DNA from: an uncultured Pseudomonadota bacterium
Lineage (GTDB): Bacteria; Pseudomonadota; Gammaproteobacteria; Methylococcales; Methylomonadaceae
Length of the DNA: 64,000 nucleotides
Reading direction: 5' to 3'
NCBI GenBank assembly: GCA_903928965.1
Contig: CAIYSZ010000057.1
Span: forward strand, 1 to 64,000
In this document: positions 34,399-42,404 of the stretch, one piece after another
How positions within the stretch are numbered: position 1 is the first letter of the stretch
How the letters are laid out: each line of letters opens with the position of its first letter
Translations under genes and position numbers: made by a program
The notes under the pieces: model-generated
Seen by the model: the letters and a program-made list of their open reading frames with translations, nothing else
Told to the model about the DNA's origin: nothing
Database searches by the model: none

Positions 34399-36321
34399 CT
34401 ATTGGACTAGCAGTTGGTTATTCACCGTGGACGTGCATACGTTATATTCCGCCAACGGAGTATTGATCACGGTTAGCAGGGCCAAGCTTTTTGGCGTCGG
34501 CACGGTCAGGTCTTCATAAACGCCGAAAGTGTCGCTGGGAGGGGTGGCCAGTTCATAAAACACGAACAAATCGTTGCCGCAACCGTAGAAATCCGCCAAT
34601 TCGTCTTGAATTAATTGATTCATGCGCGGGTCGGTTTCGCATTGTTCGGCCAGGGCGCAATTCTTTTCCTGGCTTAAATCCGGGCCGCCCTCATAACTCA
34701 TGCTTTTCAAGCCGAAGTAATTGGCCATGCTTCTAAACGTGACGCCGTTCCACACCAATCCCCCGTTATAGGCCGGCAAACCGGTGAAGCCGGACAAATA
34801 TTGGTTCAAGCCGGCTTGCAAATTGGCGAACAAGCCGTCCGTGGATGTGTCGCTGCTACCTGAGGGAAAGTAGGGCGCGCCGCCGATGGCGTAAATATAC
34901 TTGTTGGGCGCGCCGAAATTGGCGCTGATATAGCGCAACGCGTCTTCGGTCAGGAAGGGTTGCGCCTGTTGAAAGGCGAACACTGGCCGTATCGTGGTAT
35001 TGATGGCCGTTTGACCATAGACTTGGGCAAACAATTGGCTAATCCGGACCAATTGATGCGCCACCCGGCGGAAACCCCAATACCATTGGTTGTTGACGCC
35101 ATCATAGTTCAAGCCCAAATCCGCGCCGCTGTTATAGTCGTTGATGGCGGAGTTCAAATTGGCGGCGTTTTGCGAGAAAGAACTGTTCCACACTTCGTTG
35201 CTGTACTCCACGTAAACGTGCAATTTAGAATTCAGATTCGCTTTTAACAATTTGGCCAATTGAGTCACGTAGTTATTGGCGCTTTTGTCGGTCAAGTCGA
35301 CGCCTTCGGGAATATTAATCCAAATATCCTTGTTGGCCGCGTTGGCGAGTTGAATCACGTATTCCCAGGCGATCCCGCGCGGGTCTTGCTGCGTCGGGTC
35401 ATTGACCGATTTACGTCCGGCCCACGCGGTCACCGGGTTGCCGTTGGTGCTCAGCGGTTCCATAAAGCGAATGACGCTAAACGGTTGCAAGGCGTTTAAT
35501 AATTGCGTGGTAAATACTTGGCTAGAGCCGAAAGCATAACCCGGCCGCAGTAATTTTAAATTTTTCACCCCGTTGCGGGTATTGTAAAACTCCAAATCCA
35601 CGCCGGATTGGCTAGGGCCGACCACGACTTGCGCGGTCGTGGTGTTGGTGGTCGGGGTGTAGACTTGATTGACGATTTGGTTGCCGTCGTTGGAACGGAT
35701 GTTGGCTTGACCGTTAAAGCTCAAATTATAGGTCCCGAACATGCTGGGATAAGTGACGGTCAGCGGCCGGTTTAAGGGATCATACGGCGTGGTGATGAAA
35801 TACACGCCGAAATCGGTGGTCGGCCAGCCGTTGGCGTCCAGCGGCGGCGGGTTGGTGGCCGGATCCCATGGGTTATTGATGTTGGCGAAGCCGCGTGACT
35901 GTTTCATCACGTCGACGAAAGTCATTTGCCGATCGCCCCAATCGCTGATGCCGGACAGATTGATGCCCACGGGCGTGCCGCCCGTCGCCGGTTTGGCTGC
36001 CACCGCAATGGAAACCGAGCTTGCGGCGGAGCCTTTGCTTCCGGTGCACGTCAGGGTATAAGTTTGCGTGCCAGTTAACCCGGATACGGTTTTGCTGCCT
36101 GATGCGCTTACCGCGCCGGACCAACCGCCGGAAGCGGCGCAAGTTTGCGCGTTGGCCGCATTCCAGGTCAGGGTGGACGCGCCGTTATACACCACGGATG
36201 TTTGAGACGCGCTCAAGGAGACGTTCGGAGTATTCGCCGCCGTCTTGACCGCGGCCATGCCATCCGCCGGCAACACTAGCGCGGGAATCAGCATGATTTG
36301 TAGTAGGTTTTGAATTCTCAT
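34399..36321 (-). CDS. Secreted Ig-like plus glycosidase-like protein, paralogue 2
   Basis: Exported 640-residue protein, colinear with its neighbour at 32093-34015. It has a signal peptide (MRIQNLLQIMLIPALVLPA..., cleavage after about residue 25), an Ig-like domain with SLSASQTSVVYNG and ASGGWSG, and a large catalytic-like domain with YVEYSNEVWN and MSYEGGPDLSQ, giving the two Glu of a GH-A clan enzyme. ATG 36321 is used because AGGAG sits 7 nt upstream; ATG 36327 would touch that site. Differences from the sister are scattered, suggesting an established rather than very recent duplication. The substrate is unknown. Confidence 0.75.
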   Translation of the reverse strand: MRIQNLLQIMLIPALVLPADGMAAVKTAANTPNVSLSASQTSVVYNGASTLTWNAANAQTCAASGGWSGAVSASGSKTVSGLTGTQTYTLTCTGSKGSAASSVSIAVAAKPATGGTPVGINLSGISDWGDRQMTFVDVMKQSRGFANINNPWDPATNPPPLDANGWPTTDFGVYFITTPYDPLNRPLTVTYPSMFGTYNLSFNGQANIRSNDGNQIVNQVYTPTTNTTTAQVVVGPSQSGVDLEFYNTRNGVKNLKLLRPGYAFGSSQVFTTQLLNALQPFSVIRFMEPLSTNGNPVTAWAGRKSVNDPTQQDPRGIAWEYVIQLANAANKDIWINIPEGVDLTDKSANNYVTQLAKLLKANLNSKLHVYVEYSNEVWNSSFSQNAANLNSAINDYNSGADLGLNYDGVNNQWYWGFRRVAHQLVRISQLFAQVYGQTAINTTIRPVFAFQQAQPFLTEDALRYISANFGAPNKYIYAIGGAPYFPSGSSDTSTDGLFANLQAGLNQYLSGFTGLPAYNGGLVWNGVTFRSMANYFGLKSMSYEGGPDLSQEKNCALAEQCETDPRMNQLIQDELADFYGCGNDLFVFYELATPPSDTFGVYEDLTVPTPKSLALLTVINTPLAEYNVCTSTVNNQLLVQ

Positions 36322-36951
36322 TTTCATTCTCCTCATCTTAGGTGGTTCAATAATTTCAGGAGTCGCAAGCAATTGACCGCTGGCTTTGTCTGATAAGCAT
36401 GGCGTAAGCCGATTCAGTCATTATTGCATCCTCCTATTAAATAGTTAAGGTCTACTCACTTAAAAATGTATCGGCTCAATCACCTAAGTGCGGTTACCTA
36501 AGTAGAATTACTTAATTTGACGCATAAATTAAATGGCTAGATATTAATTCATTGGATTGATATTTTGATTGACGAGCAAATGATGTACTTCACTATGCTC
36601 GGCGGCATCCTGATCGATTTGTTGCATACAATTTATGTTAGTTAATCCGCAGGCGAATTGACAAGAAAAATGTTTATACGAACTAAATTATGTTGTATAT
36701 ATACACATAATGTGTTGAATAAGGTTTTTTTATGATTGATTTTTGATTAAAAATAAGAATCATTGTTGTTTTGTGGATGTGTTTTTTAATGCGCGGCTTT
36801 GAGTTATGTTTGTGTAAATGCTTATATTGATTGTTAAAAATGTGAGCGGTATAACAAAATTATTAGAAATCGCGGGTTGGAAATTAATAACAGTTTGCTA
36901 TTATTTTAAATGTAAATGATAGATTTATTTTTTTAAAAAAGGAGAATTAAA
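36322..36951. other. AT-rich divergent regulatory region
   Basis: About 630 bp, very AT-rich, between the divergent paralogue 2 and the Ig-repeat gene. No open frame is convincing. It contains a 25-bp palindrome near 36687 and probably promoters for both genes. Confidence 0.6.
36687..36711. promoter_or_regulatory. Palindromic candidate operator
   Basis: An imperfect 25-bp dyad, ATTATG-TTGTATATATACAC-ATAAT, with the central perfect 12-mer TGTATATATACA. It lies 240 bp before the Ig-repeat gene and about 365 bp before paralogue 2. It could bind a dimeric repressor; no cognate regulator is adjacent. Confidence 0.35.
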
Positions 36952-39492
36952 ATGCGTTTAAAATCTCTATATTTAGCACTTTTGCTAAGTGGAGTAGCAA
37001 GCTCGGCGTACGCGGGGGCGTATGGCAGTTTGGCGAACTTTGATGTGGTGAACGATACCGGCAAAACGGCGCACGGTTTTGAAATTGATATCGAAGGTAT
37101 ACATTCAACCGATATTTCATCGTTGTTCGGCGCGGCTAACCGTTGGCCAAACATGGAGCGTTACGGCGCTCCGGTGGTGACCGACACCGGCGCCGGCGTC
37201 AAAATTGTATATCAAGCGACTTACAACGGCGTCTGGTCGGCCGGCACGCCGTCCGGCACCTTGCCGGTGAGTCCTTCCGACAGTTGCTGGCCGTTGGGTG
37301 CGCCGAGCTACGGCCCGCTCTATCCTTGCGACCATTTTGGGGTCAGCGTCAACGTCCCGACGCCTAATGTCACCTCGTTCTGGCTAGTGGAAAGCGCGCC
37401 TGGCTCAAGCAGTTTGACGCCGGTGGCCGTCACGGTGCCTAATCCGGTGTGGACCGTGACCCCGGTTCCGCCGCCGGTGGTGATTCCAGCGGGTTATGTG
37501 CCGCCGCCGCCGCAAGTGAACGTCGCCATAGCCGCGCCACAGCCTTTGGGTTATGAATTCGGCGAGCCGCGCTGGGTTAAAGTCACCGCTACCGGCGCCT
37601 TGCAGGATGTGGCGATTGAGGATTTGGTGGCGGAAAACGCGATCATCAAAAAAGCCCAAACGCAAACCCAAATTGAATGGCAATTATTGCAAGTGGATTC
37701 CGGTTCTCCAGGGTCCGGCCAAATCGATTTAAGCGGCGTGGCCTTGGACCCCGGCGCAACCGGCGTGGTCTACCGGTTTGAGTTTTATCAATACACCGGC
37801 GCGCTAGACCCGTCAACCAACGAAGCCTTGCCGGGCCCCAATGGCGATACCCCAGGCGCAAACGGTCCTAGCCCTGGAGATTTGGGTAAATTTCTGGTCG
37901 CGCAAAACGCCGGCATCAATTTCGACGGCGTGATTCCACCACCGCCGCCGCTGCCTATCGCGCCTAGCATTAACGCTATCATTAACGGCGCCACGGTGAA
38001 TTCAGCGTACTCGCAAGCGATTAACGCCACTCCCGGCGTCGCCGGCGATACGCTGACTTATAGCGTGACCGGTCTGCCGGCCGGCTTATCTTTAAGCGGC
38101 AACACCATTTCCGGCACGCCAACCACGGTGGGTACGTACCCCATAGTGATTAAGGTGACCGATTCCGTCAATGGTTTAAGCACTTCGGCAAGCACTAATT
38201 TGCAAGTCGCCGATTCGGCCATTGTGTTCCCTAATCCGTTTACCTTGAATCAGGCAACCGTGGGCGTTTCCTATAGCCAGCCGTTGAGCGTTACCGGCGG
38301 TTACGGCGCGATTAGTTTCTCCGACCCGGTGAAATCTTTACCGGCCGGCTTGGTAATTTCCGGCGCGGCAATTACCGGCAAGGCCACCACCGCCGGTTCT
38401 TATAATGTGACGATTCAAGCCAAGGATTCCCTGGGATACACCCAAGTGGACACGGCGACATTGACGGTGGCTTCCGCGGTCAATCCGCCGCCGGTTCCAT
38501 GCTCGGGAAGCAACAAAGTCATTTCCGCGGTCAATAAATATTGGCTGGATATCGCCGGCGGTTTGGCCAATGGCGGACAAAGCGTGAATTATGCTCCTAA
38601 GGCCAACACCACATTCGTGTCGCCGGCTACCAATTTTGTGGCGGGCGAGTTGGTGAGTTATTCAGGAACCTTGGATAATGTTGGTTTCTGCGTGGCTACC
38701 AGTATGACGGTAGCGCCGGGTTTAAGCTTGACTCCGGTGACCTTGCCGGTTGGCGCGGTGGGCAGCGTTTACACGGCTACCGCTATTACTCCGGCTGGCG
38801 GCGTTAAGCCTTATACCGTTAGCGTCAGCGGCTTGCCGAAAGGGTTGAGTTTTGACGGCGCTAAAATCAGCGGCACGCCGGCTTTGGGAAGCAACGGAAG
38901 CTTTACCGTGGTGGTTTCAATTAACGATAATATCGGCGAGACGGTCAACACAAATTTGAACTTGACCATTAACCCGGCGCCCGCCATCGTGTTGGGGGCG
39001 ACCTCATTGCCCGCGACCGGTAAACTGAATACTGCCTACACCGGTTCGGTATCCGCGACTGGCGGCTTAGGCGGTTTGACTTGGAGCGCGGCGGGTTTGC
39101 CGGGCGGCGTGACCGTGCAAGCCAAGGGTACGGTCTCCGGAAAGCCGACCGCGGCGGGTGTGTTTAACCCGGTATTTACCGTAACCGACGGCATTGGTCA
39201 AAAATCCACGGAAAACGCCACCATTACCGTGCTGTCGCCGATCACCATTACGGGTGTAAGCGCCTCCGCCGCCAATAAAGTCGGAAAAGCGTTTTCGTCA
39301 AACTTGACAATCACCGGCGGATACGGCGCGTTGACCTGGACGGCTACTGGTTTGCCGAGCGGACTGAATGTCGCCAATGGCCTTATTTACGGCACGCCTA
39401 GCAAGGCGGGAACCTTTAATCCCACGGTAAAAGTGACGGATGCATTGGGCGATACAGCTTCTAAATCCGTAAAACTGGTGATTTCGCCTTAA
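36952..39492 (+). CDS. Secreted protein with putative-Ig (He_PIG-like) repeats
   Basis: Exported 846-residue protein. The signal peptide ends ASSAYA (residue 21). A first domain (about 22-320; FDVVNDTGKTAHGFEIDIEG) has no name I recognise but looks like a surface-associated fold, with a Pro-rich linker near residue 170. From about 340 there are roughly five 80-90 residue putative-Ig repeats with GLPAGLSLSGNTISGTP-type phrases (AYSQAINATPG, GLPKGLSFDG, GLPGGVTVQ, GLPSGLNVANG). The protein ends in a repeat and shows no LPxTG, PEP-CTERM or barrel anchor. AAGGAG lies 8 nt before ATG 36952. Likely a secreted or surface binding protein, related in habitat role to the neighbouring glycosidase-like genes. 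Confidence 0.75.
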   Translation: MRLKSLYLALLLSGVASSAYAGAYGSLANFDVVNDTGKTAHGFEIDIEGIHSTDISSLFGAANRWPNMERYGAPVVTDTGAGVKIVYQATYNGVWSAGTPSGTLPVSPSDSCWPLGAPSYGPLYPCDHFGVSVNVPTPNVTSFWLVESAPGSSSLTPVAVTVPNPVWTVTPVPPPVVIPAGYVPPPPQVNVAIAAPQPLGYEFGEPRWVKVTATGALQDVAIEDLVAENAIIKKAQTQTQIEWQLLQVDSGSPGSGQIDLSGVALDPGATGVVYRFEFYQYTGALDPSTNEALPGPNGDTPGANGPSPGDLGKFLVAQNAGINFDGVIPPPPPLPIAPSINAIINGATVNSAYSQAINATPGVAGDTLTYSVTGLPAGLSLSGNTISGTPTTVGTYPIVIKVTDSVNGLSTSASTNLQVADSAIVFPNPFTLNQATVGVSYSQPLSVTGGYGAISFSDPVKSLPAGLVISGAAITGKATTAGSYNVTIQAKDSLGYTQVDTATLTVASAVNPPPVPCSGSNKVISAVNKYWLDIAGGLANGGQSVNYAPKANTTFVSPATNFVAGELVSYSGTLDNVGFCVATSMTVAPGLSLTPVTLPVGAVGSVYTATAITPAGGVKPYTVSVSGLPKGLSFDGAKISGTPALGSNGSFTVVVSINDNIGETVNTNLNLTINPAPAIVLGATSLPATGKLNTAYTGSVSATGGLGGLTWSAAGLPGGVTVQAKGTVSGKPTAAGVFNPVFTVTDGIGQKSTENATITVLSPITITGVSASAANKVGKAFSSNLTITGGYGALTWTATGLPSGLNVANGLIYGTPSKAGTFNPTVKVTDALGDTASKSVKLVISP

Positions 39493-39536
39493 GGTAAAAC
39501 AAGCCCGCCGGCTGATTAGGCGGGTTGCATAAAAGA

Positions 39537-39567
39537 GCGGATGCGGTTGACGCATCCGCTTTTTTTT
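39537..39567 (+). terminator. Rho-independent terminator of the Ig-repeat gene
   Basis: A perfect 9-bp stem GCGGATGCG / CGCATCCGC with a 5-nt loop is followed by eight T, 44 bp after the stop codon. It is also positioned where a transcript of the minus-strand remnant would have ended. Confidence 0.93.
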
Positions 39568-39577
39568 ATCGAGACGA

Positions 39578-39740
39578 TCACCATCCCCCGCCCAAGGCTT
39601 TATACATGGCTACGTGCGTGGTCGCCCAGGCCAGCCGGCTTCAAGCCAGACAACAGCGCCAAGGTATGCCGGGTGTTTTTGATCTGCGCGGATAGTCGGG
39701 TTGAACGCCAATTCATAGGCCGCCGTGAATTGGCGTCGCC
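39578..39740 (-). pseudogene. Decayed NodT/OprM-type efflux outer-membrane factor
   Basis: Two recognisable fragments of an RND/MFS efflux outer-membrane lipoprotein lie in different frames on the minus strand. The 3' end reads ATTHVAMYKALGGGW followed by TGA (39578-39580), the typical C-terminus of the NodT family (YKALGGGW). About 35 bp upstream another frame reads AQIKNTRHTLALLSGLKPA, the family's mid-protein QTRHALAVLLG motif. These are normally some 200 residues apart, so the gene has lost its middle and its start. The neighbouring MarR gene may be the surviving regulator of the lost efflux operon. Confidence 0.7.
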
Positions 39741-39866
39741 GAGCTTTGAGCGAGAAAAATCGTGATGAAGTTCTAAAAAATGTTGAATCGTTAAGATTTA
39801 TGTTTATAGATGACATACACTGATTCGCACGATGTTTGCATCATTAGTTATTACTTGGAGGTTGCC

Positions 39867-40328
39867 ATGTCAGTTACTGACGTTACCGAGCCGAATTATC
39901 AAGAATGCGCCGATTGCACTTGTTTTAGCTTGCGCAAGGCTAGCCGCGCCGTTAGTCAATTATACGACGACGCATTCCGCGAGATCGGCATCCGCGGCAC
40001 CCAATTTTCCTTGCTCGTGGCGATTAAAACGGCTGAGCCGGTGTTGGTGACGCGTCTGGCTGAATTTACCGTGATGGATAGAACCACGTTAACCCGCAAT
40101 TTGGATATCCTGGTTAAGCAAAACCTGGTGCAGATTAGTCCCGGCCGTGACCGGCGCACCCGTGTGGTGAGTTTGTCGGAACAAGGGGAAGCCGTTTTGG
40201 CTACCGCTTATCCATTGTGGCGGCAGACGCAAAGTCAAATTGAGGCGTTGATGCAGGAGCAACGCTTGAAAGCCTTGTTGTCCGAGCTTTCCGGTTTGGT
40301 CAAGGCCGTGCAATTAAACGCCGCCTGA
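39867..40328 (+). CDS. MarR family transcriptional regulator
   Basis: The 153-residue DNA-binding protein has a winged helix typical of MarR: VTRLAEFTVMDRTTLTRNLDIL as recognition helix region and the wing DRRTRVVSLSEQG. The N-terminus has an ECADCTC Cys cluster before the first helix, which could sense redox state or metal, though this is inference. GGAGG lies 5 nt before ATG 39867. It is next to an efflux outer-membrane remnant, the kind of gene MarR proteins commonly control. Confidence 0.9.
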   Translation: MSVTDVTEPNYQECADCTCFSLRKASRAVSQLYDDAFREIGIRGTQFSLLVAIKTAEPVLVTRLAEFTVMDRTTLTRNLDILVKQNLVQISPGRDRRTRVVSLSEQGEAVLATAYPLWRQTQSQIEALMQEQRLKALLSELSGLVKAVQLNAA

Positions 40329-40378
40329 CCGGCTTTGCTTTTTAAGCCTGCCGCAAGTAAAATACAGATTTTCTGTTT

Positions 40379-40948
40379 ATGTCTGATGCTTTGGCTTTAC
40401 GAATTGACGCAATTTTGCCGCAAACTCAATGCGGTAAATGCGGTTACGCAGGCTGTTGGCCGTATGCGCAAGCCTTGAGTGCGGGAAACGCCGATCTCAA
40501 CCGCTGTCCGCCGGGCGGCGAGGCCGGTATCCGCGCCTTGGCCGATTTATTAGGGCGGCCGGTCAAACCTTTGGCCGCGGAATGCGGCGTGGAGCGGCCG
40601 CGCCTGACGGCAATCATTGACGAGAGTTTGTGCGTGGGCTGTGTGAAATGCATCCCGCCATGCCCGGTGGACGCCATACTGGGCGCGGCCAAGCAAATGC
40701 ACACGGTATTGCACGCCTTATGCACCGGCTGCGAACTATGCCTGCCGGCGTGTCCAGTGGACTGCATTAGTTTGGTTCCGGCGCAAAATCCGGTCTGGGA
40801 CCATTCGGACGCGGCGCTGGCCCGGAAGCGATACCAATCGCGGCTCCAGCGTTTGGCGCGGCTGGAGGCGGAGCAAGCCGAAGCCAGACGCCGGCAAAAG
40901 GAAAAATTATTGCAAGCGGGGTTGCTGAAAGCCGATAATGCTAATTAA
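40379..40948 (+). CDS. RnfB/RsxB-like ferredoxin without membrane anchor
   Basis: The 189-residue iron-sulfur protein matches RsxB from the Fe-S (Fes) domain onward: [15 protein letters not shown] with Cys pattern and RCPPGG (residues 18-46), then two 4Fe-4S ferredoxin motifs ([16 protein letters not shown] and [16 protein letters not shown], near 85-130). E. coli RsxB has an N-terminal transmembrane helix; here the protein starts [10 protein letters not shown] and has none, so it is soluble. A charged helical tail (residues 145-189) is added. No other rnf gene is adjacent. It probably carries electrons in the cytosol; the partner is unknown. Confidence 0.85.
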   Translation: MSDALALRIDAILPQTQCGKCGYAGCWPYAQALSAGNADLNRCPPGGEAGIRALADLLGRPVKPLAAECGVERPRLTAIIDESLCVGCVKCIPPCPVDAILGAAKQMHTVLHALCTGCELCLPACPVDCISLVPAQNPVWDHSDAALARKRYQSRLQRLARLEAEQAEARRRQKEKLLQAGLLKADNAN

Positions 40949-40950
40949 TG

Positions 40951-40979
40951 TTATGTTGAATGGCGGTTTTTGTTATAAT
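40951..40979 (+). promoter_or_regulatory. Likely promoter of tRNA-Arg
   Basis: The extended -10 box TGTTATAAT (40971-40979) ends 19 bp before the tRNA. A -35 at consensus distance reads TTATGT (40951-40956), weak but compensated by the TGn extension. Confidence 0.55.
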
Positions 40980-40998
40980 TTCCAGCTAACTTCAAAAT

Positions 40999-41075
40999 GC
41001 GCCCTTAGCTCAGCTGGATAGAGCGCGGCCCTCCGGAGGCCGAGGTCAGAGGTTCGAATCCTCTAGGGCGCGCCA
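40999..41075 (+). tRNA. tRNA-Arg (anticodon CCG)
   Basis: The 77-nt cloverleaf has acceptor stem GCGCCCT (40999-41005) paired with AGGGCGC (41065-41071), D-arm with AGCTCAGCTGGATAGAGC, and anticodon loop CTCCGGA with CCG at 41033-41035, closed by CGGCC/GGCCG. The T-arm is AGAGG-TTCGAATC-CTCT, and the CCA end is encoded (41073-41075). It decodes CGG arginine codons. No integrase or attachment-site duplication was seen nearby. Confidence 0.97.
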
Positions 41076-41128
41076 TTTGATATTCGCCCTTACCATCATC
41101 TTTTCGGCTGATAACGGTTCTTAAAGAC

Positions 41129-42190
41129 TTATTTGTTTTTCGACCCGGTTATAAGTTTACCGCCTAAGCTTTTCAAACGCTTGACCATTTGCTCTTTCAT
41201 CTGCTCCCGCCCGATGTTATGTCTTAATCCGCTAGCCAAACCGGTTACCTGATCGGTTGAAGTACGTTCTCCGTAAAACACCAGCGTTCCGTCTCGAAAG
41301 GGAAGCGCGCCTACGGTCAGATGGCTCGAATTATAGGAGTGTCCGACATAAAATTGCCGGGCTAGCATCAAGGCGCCGGTTTTGGTGATCAGTAGAAAAT
41401 GGTGTCCTAAAATTGCCGTTGGCCGGTTTTCAACCTGACGATTCATCCAGTAAAAACGTTCTTCAATACCATTAGGCAACGCTTCCGGATAGTTGAGCCA
41501 GCCATGAAATATTTGGGGAAACAGTTGTGCCAGCACCTTGTTATTTTCGGCGGCGATGCGCAGTTCGGTAGCGGGGTCGGCAACACCGTTGTCGCGGGAA
41601 TAAGCCGCTATTCCGGCCAGACCCTGCGCCCGGTAAGTTTGGTAGCGTTGCAGCAGAATTTCGCGGTATTTTTGGCTAATAACTTCAACCACGTTTATTT
41701 TGTCTGTATCGGCAATCGCGTTTTTGATGGCGGCAAAACTTGAAATTTCTTGACTGGATAGATTAAAGCGGTCACCCGCTTCGGCATTCAAAAGGTCCAG
41801 GGCTTCATCCGTTTGACTATCGGTAAAGCCAAATCGCTTGAAGGCAATGACATCCGCATTAGGGCTGATTTCCTGATACGCGGTGATGGCCGGATCAACC
41901 GAGAGTAGATCGCCATTTTTTATATAATCCACGGTGCGCTCAAAAGGAACCGGAAAAAAGATGGCGATACTCATCGCCAATTCTTTGCCGGTCGCTTCCG
42001 GGATATCATGGAAAATGATTTCGCCATGATTCAGCTTGTCTATTTGTTGCCGCGGAATCCCAAGCAGATTAAGCACTTCTTCCAATGAAGGCGCGGTAGC
42101 CGCCATGGCCGCGGAAATGTAAGTCAGGCTAAGCAGAAAAAACCATGCGCCTAATCTCAGTCTGTTGTTTAATACACGATTCAGTTTCAT
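41129..42190 (-). CDS. Exported hypothetical protein, 353 aa
   Basis: The product has a signal peptide (MKLNRVLNNRLRLGAWFFLL..., likely cleaved after SAAMAA). The mature part is mixed alpha/beta and starts SLEEVLNLLGIP, with EEVL/LGIP and HGEIIFHDIP phrases; a C-terminal portion (AILGHHFLLITKTGALMLARQFYVGHSYNSS) resembles a conserved domain of unknown function. No catalytic motif is identifiable to me. ATG 42190 is chosen because it gives the signal peptide; the frame is open up to 42283. It is divergent from the strand-loop-strand repeat gene. Confidence 0.75.
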   Translation of the reverse strand: MKLNRVLNNRLRLGAWFFLLSLTYISAAMAATAPSLEEVLNLLGIPRQQIDKLNHGEIIFHDIPEATGKELAMSIAIFFPVPFERTVDYIKNGDLLSVDPAITAYQEISPNADVIAFKRFGFTDSQTDEALDLLNAEAGDRFNLSSQEISSFAAIKNAIADTDKINVVEVISQKYREILLQRYQTYRAQGLAGIAAYSRDNGVADPATELRIAAENNKVLAQLFPQIFHGWLNYPEALPNGIEERFYWMNRQVENRPTAILGHHFLLITKTGALMLARQFYVGHSYNSSHLTVGALPFRDGTLVFYGERTSTDQVTGLASGLRHNIGREQMKEQMVKRLKSLGGKLITGSKNK

Positions 42191-42404
42191 AGCAAAGCAA
42201 GGGTTGAAAAAAGGGAGGCTTGGCATGCCGTAGATAGTCCCGTCCAAGGTATCGATACGCTTTGGGTAGCGGCTTGGCGGCAAATTTTAACAAATCGTGC
42301 AATAGGATGTTTTACTTCCATTTATGGCATAAAATGTTACTATAGAGAAAGATGGTGCGCTCTAGTTCGCTTGCCCCTCGTGATTAATTGTTTAAGGAGT
42401 TGAC

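Larger units (their letters stand above)
39493..39866. other. Spacer with terminator and gene remnant before marR
   Basis: These 374 bp include the terminator of the Ig-repeat gene and the decayed efflux gene remnant, both listed separately. The last 90 bp are AT-rich and should hold the marR promoter. Confidence 0.6.

Noticed and set aside
36841..36857. lac-operator-like TGTGAGCGGTATAACAA
   Set aside because: It has one extra base in the centre, no LacI-type gene is near, and one such match is expected by chance in AT-rich DNA.
39541..39765. Plus-strand 74-codon frame before marR
   Set aside because: It reads through the terminator and the antisense of the NodT remnant and matches nothing.
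40999..41075. tRNA-Arg as the attachment site of an integrated element
   Set aside because: No integrase gene and no second copy of the tRNA 3' end was found on either side.
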